A DNA stretch of 64,000 nt from assembly GCA_028386065.3 (NCBI GenBank), contig JAKUCV010004712.1, forward strand, positions 186,001 through 250,000, in the 5' to 3' direction. This document shows positions 62,545 to 64,000 of this stretch, piece by piece. Both the position numbers and the translations under genes were made by a program. A model generated the notes under the pieces. That model was not told the origin of the DNA, did not search any database, and saw only the letters and a program-made list of their open reading frames with translations. This stretch comes from Turnera subulata (lineage: Eukaryota > Streptophyta > Magnoliopsida > Malpighiales > Passifloraceae). Each line of letters begins with the position of its first letter. The stretch's first letter is position 1.

Positions 62545-62993
62545 CGGCCTTTTTCTCTTTCAAAATTGAAAGCCCATGACTTGATGGCCAACTGGACAGA
62601 GATAGACACTAATTAGTTCTTGCAATTTATGGTCTTTTGCTTGCTTTGCTTTGCTACCCAGAAGAAGTCGGCGACTTAGAAAGAAACATTAGTAGAGTTT
62701 CCATTACTGATTGTGGCCTATGGAAAATCCCCACTGCCAAGGTTAATGTTTGTGTGAGTCAGTCAGTGATTATCACTGATTGGTAATCCCTACCTGACCG
62801 CCATTGCTGAGCCACAGACAGAGGCTCGTTTTTTTACTCTCTAAACCATCAACTAAGCTTCCATAGTTCCATTCCATTGTGATCCTTAACCACAACGCCA
62901 CACCCACTTCGTTGTGTCGCCTTCTCCCCCTATCGGCTGCTGCTGCTACTGCGTTGAACTGAGATTGATTCTACTCTTCATCTTTTTCATCAT

Positions 62994-63100
62994 CAATCAA
63001 TCAATCAATCAATCAGGTTATATAGTTAGTTAGTTAGTTTACAGAGAAAAGGAAGCAAAAAGTGTTTGTTTGTTTGTTTGTTTGTTTCTTTCTTTCTTTT
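62994..63100. repeat. Tetranucleotide microsatellites in a leader
   Basis: A TCAA run at about 62994-63015 and a GTTT run passing into CTTT at 63063-63100, both in the likely 5' leader of the Kelch-like gene. Confidence 0.8.
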
Positions 63101-63629
63101 ATGTATCGCGCTCTCCTCTCTCAATCGGCGGGCTGCAGTGCTTAAATTTCTAATCTTTCTGATTATCATATGATAAAGATTGTTTCTTTCCTCACTGATT
63201 GCTCTCTCTCTCGGCTCGGTATTTTACTTGCAGTTTAAGTTTTATATTTTCTTCTCTTTTCTTCTCAATTAATTTAACTATAACCTCATAGGACTTGTTG
63301 TTTGGCTGGCTTGCTTGCTTGTAGTAAATATATATGTTCTGCCAAACTCAGTGAGTTTGACTGACTGATTTGTTGCTGCTTGCTTTTGTTGCATTAATTA
63401 ATGCAGGTGAGTGAGCTCGCTCGCTCAGGTGCCCAAAACATAATCAGTTGATTTGGTCAAACCCTTAATACCCATCAATCGAAGGTGAGTGTTTTTGATA
63501 CATATCCTATGAGGTTTTCCTTTTGGAGGATGGATTTCTATAATATGAAATTTTTTTAAAAAAAAATCTTCAATTTATGTCTGCCTGTTTGTTTGTTTGT
63601 TGTAATTTAGTTTGGTTCTCATATATAGT

Positions 63630-64000
63630 ATGGAGGAGGAGGAGGAGGAGGAGGAGGGTCTTCTGATCACCACCGTCTTCTTGTATGTGACTCCTGAGTA
63701 TATTGGAGAGATTTCTCATTCTTTGTATGCAATTGAAATCTCAAAACCCTCTTTGATCCCGGGCCATGACCCTGATGATCAACAACCAATAAAGCCCCTG
63801 GAATTCTCGCTCCTTCTTGAGTTCTCGGCTTCAAAATACCCAAGGGGCATGTCTTGTGCCAAGTTGGGTGACCGGTTATACTTTTTTGGGGGGAGGCTCA
63901 ATCCCAATCGTGATGAATTCCCGAATCTTGATCACTTCCCTCGCAGTGTGTATGCATTCAATCCCTCTACCGGAGAACTGGATGATGCAGGTGTGCCGCC
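63630..64000 (+). CDS. Kelch-like protein, N-terminal part (cut by window end)
   Basis: The frame is open from ATG 63630 to the window end (123 codons and two bases). It starts with a run of eight Glu (MEEEEEEEEGLL). The sequence then shows two beta-propeller-type signatures, GDRLYFFGGRLN with the paired Gly and SVYAFNPSTGELDDAG, as in Kelch repeats. The ATG is the second base after the acceptor ATATATAG at 63621-63628, so the first exon is likely non-coding. The full domain layout, including whether an F-box is present, lies outside the window. Confidence 0.75.
   Translation, partial: MEEEEEEEEGLLITTVFLYVTPEYIGEISHSLYAIEISKPSLIPGHDPDDQQPIKPLEFSLLLEFSASKYPRGMSCAKLGDRLYFFGGRLNPNRDEFPNLDHFPRSVYAFNPSTGELDDAGVP

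Larger units (their letters stand above)
59699..63629. other. Intergenic region with decayed local repeats
   Basis: Holds the expansin 3' UTR, several diverged duplicated blocks (60217-60305, 61190-61620, 62041-62600) and, from about 62830, the leader of the Kelch-like gene. A leader intron with donor at 63486 (GAAG|GTGAGT) and acceptor at 63628 is likely. No complete gene lies between. Confidence 0.5.

Overview
This window is nuclear DNA of a flowering plant, most likely a core eudicot. The evidence is many short AT-rich introns with GT/AG borders, plant-only families (type-A cytokinin response regulator, VAL-type B3/CW repressor, group I bZIP, TRF-like telobox protein, ATL RING-H2 proteins, alpha-expansin) and a plant Ty1/Copia retrotransposon. 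I cannot name the species. Most gene models below were assembled by following reading phase from exon to exon, so the proteins are spliced readings, not single open frames.

Layout, left to right. 1-3.2 kb: no convincing gene. 3.2-8.7 kb (+): a 19-exon gene for an unrecognised plant protein, followed tail-to-tail by a short type-A response regulator (9.2-10.9 kb, -). 12.6-14.7 kb (-): a four-exon gene whose protein carries five tandem 19-residue repeats and a conserved C-terminal helical region. 14.7-20.0 kb: a gene-poor AT-rich stretch ending in a run of 45 G and the leader of a VAL1/HSI2-like B3-CW transcriptional repressor (20.0-26.0 kb, +). 28.0-29.6 kb (+): a histidine-rich protein with a four-CxxC zinc module.

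30.4-37.2 kb is the most eventful region. Two tandem ATL-type RING-H2 genes lie on the minus strand. The first is cut inside its membrane segment by a complete Copia element (30814-35449). The element has 145-bp LTRs that read as identical, a 5-bp CATAT target duplication and an uninterrupted 1426-codon gag-pol frame. The second copy is intact. The uninserted reading frame of the broken copy is open, so the insertion looks recent.

39.3-41.4 kb (+): a group I bZIP factor. 42.2-44.8 kb (-): a TRF-like telobox Myb protein. It shares a 440-bp divergent promoter region with a 19-exon nardilysin-like M16 metalloprotease (45.2-54.2 kb, +). 58.5-59.7 kb (+): an alpha-expansin with a clear TATA box. 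The window ends inside a Kelch-like gene (from 63.6 kb, +).

The genes do not form an operon or a pathway; they are independent nuclear loci for cytokinin signalling, seed-program repression, ubiquitin ligation, telomere-type DNA binding, proteolysis and wall loosening. I saw no novel multi-gene system. The points most worth checking are the recent Copia disruption of one ATL copy, alternative splice sites that change the C-termini of the first gene and of the VAL gene, RY elements in the leader of the RY-binding repressor, and the modular repeats in two DNA- or RNA-facing proteins.
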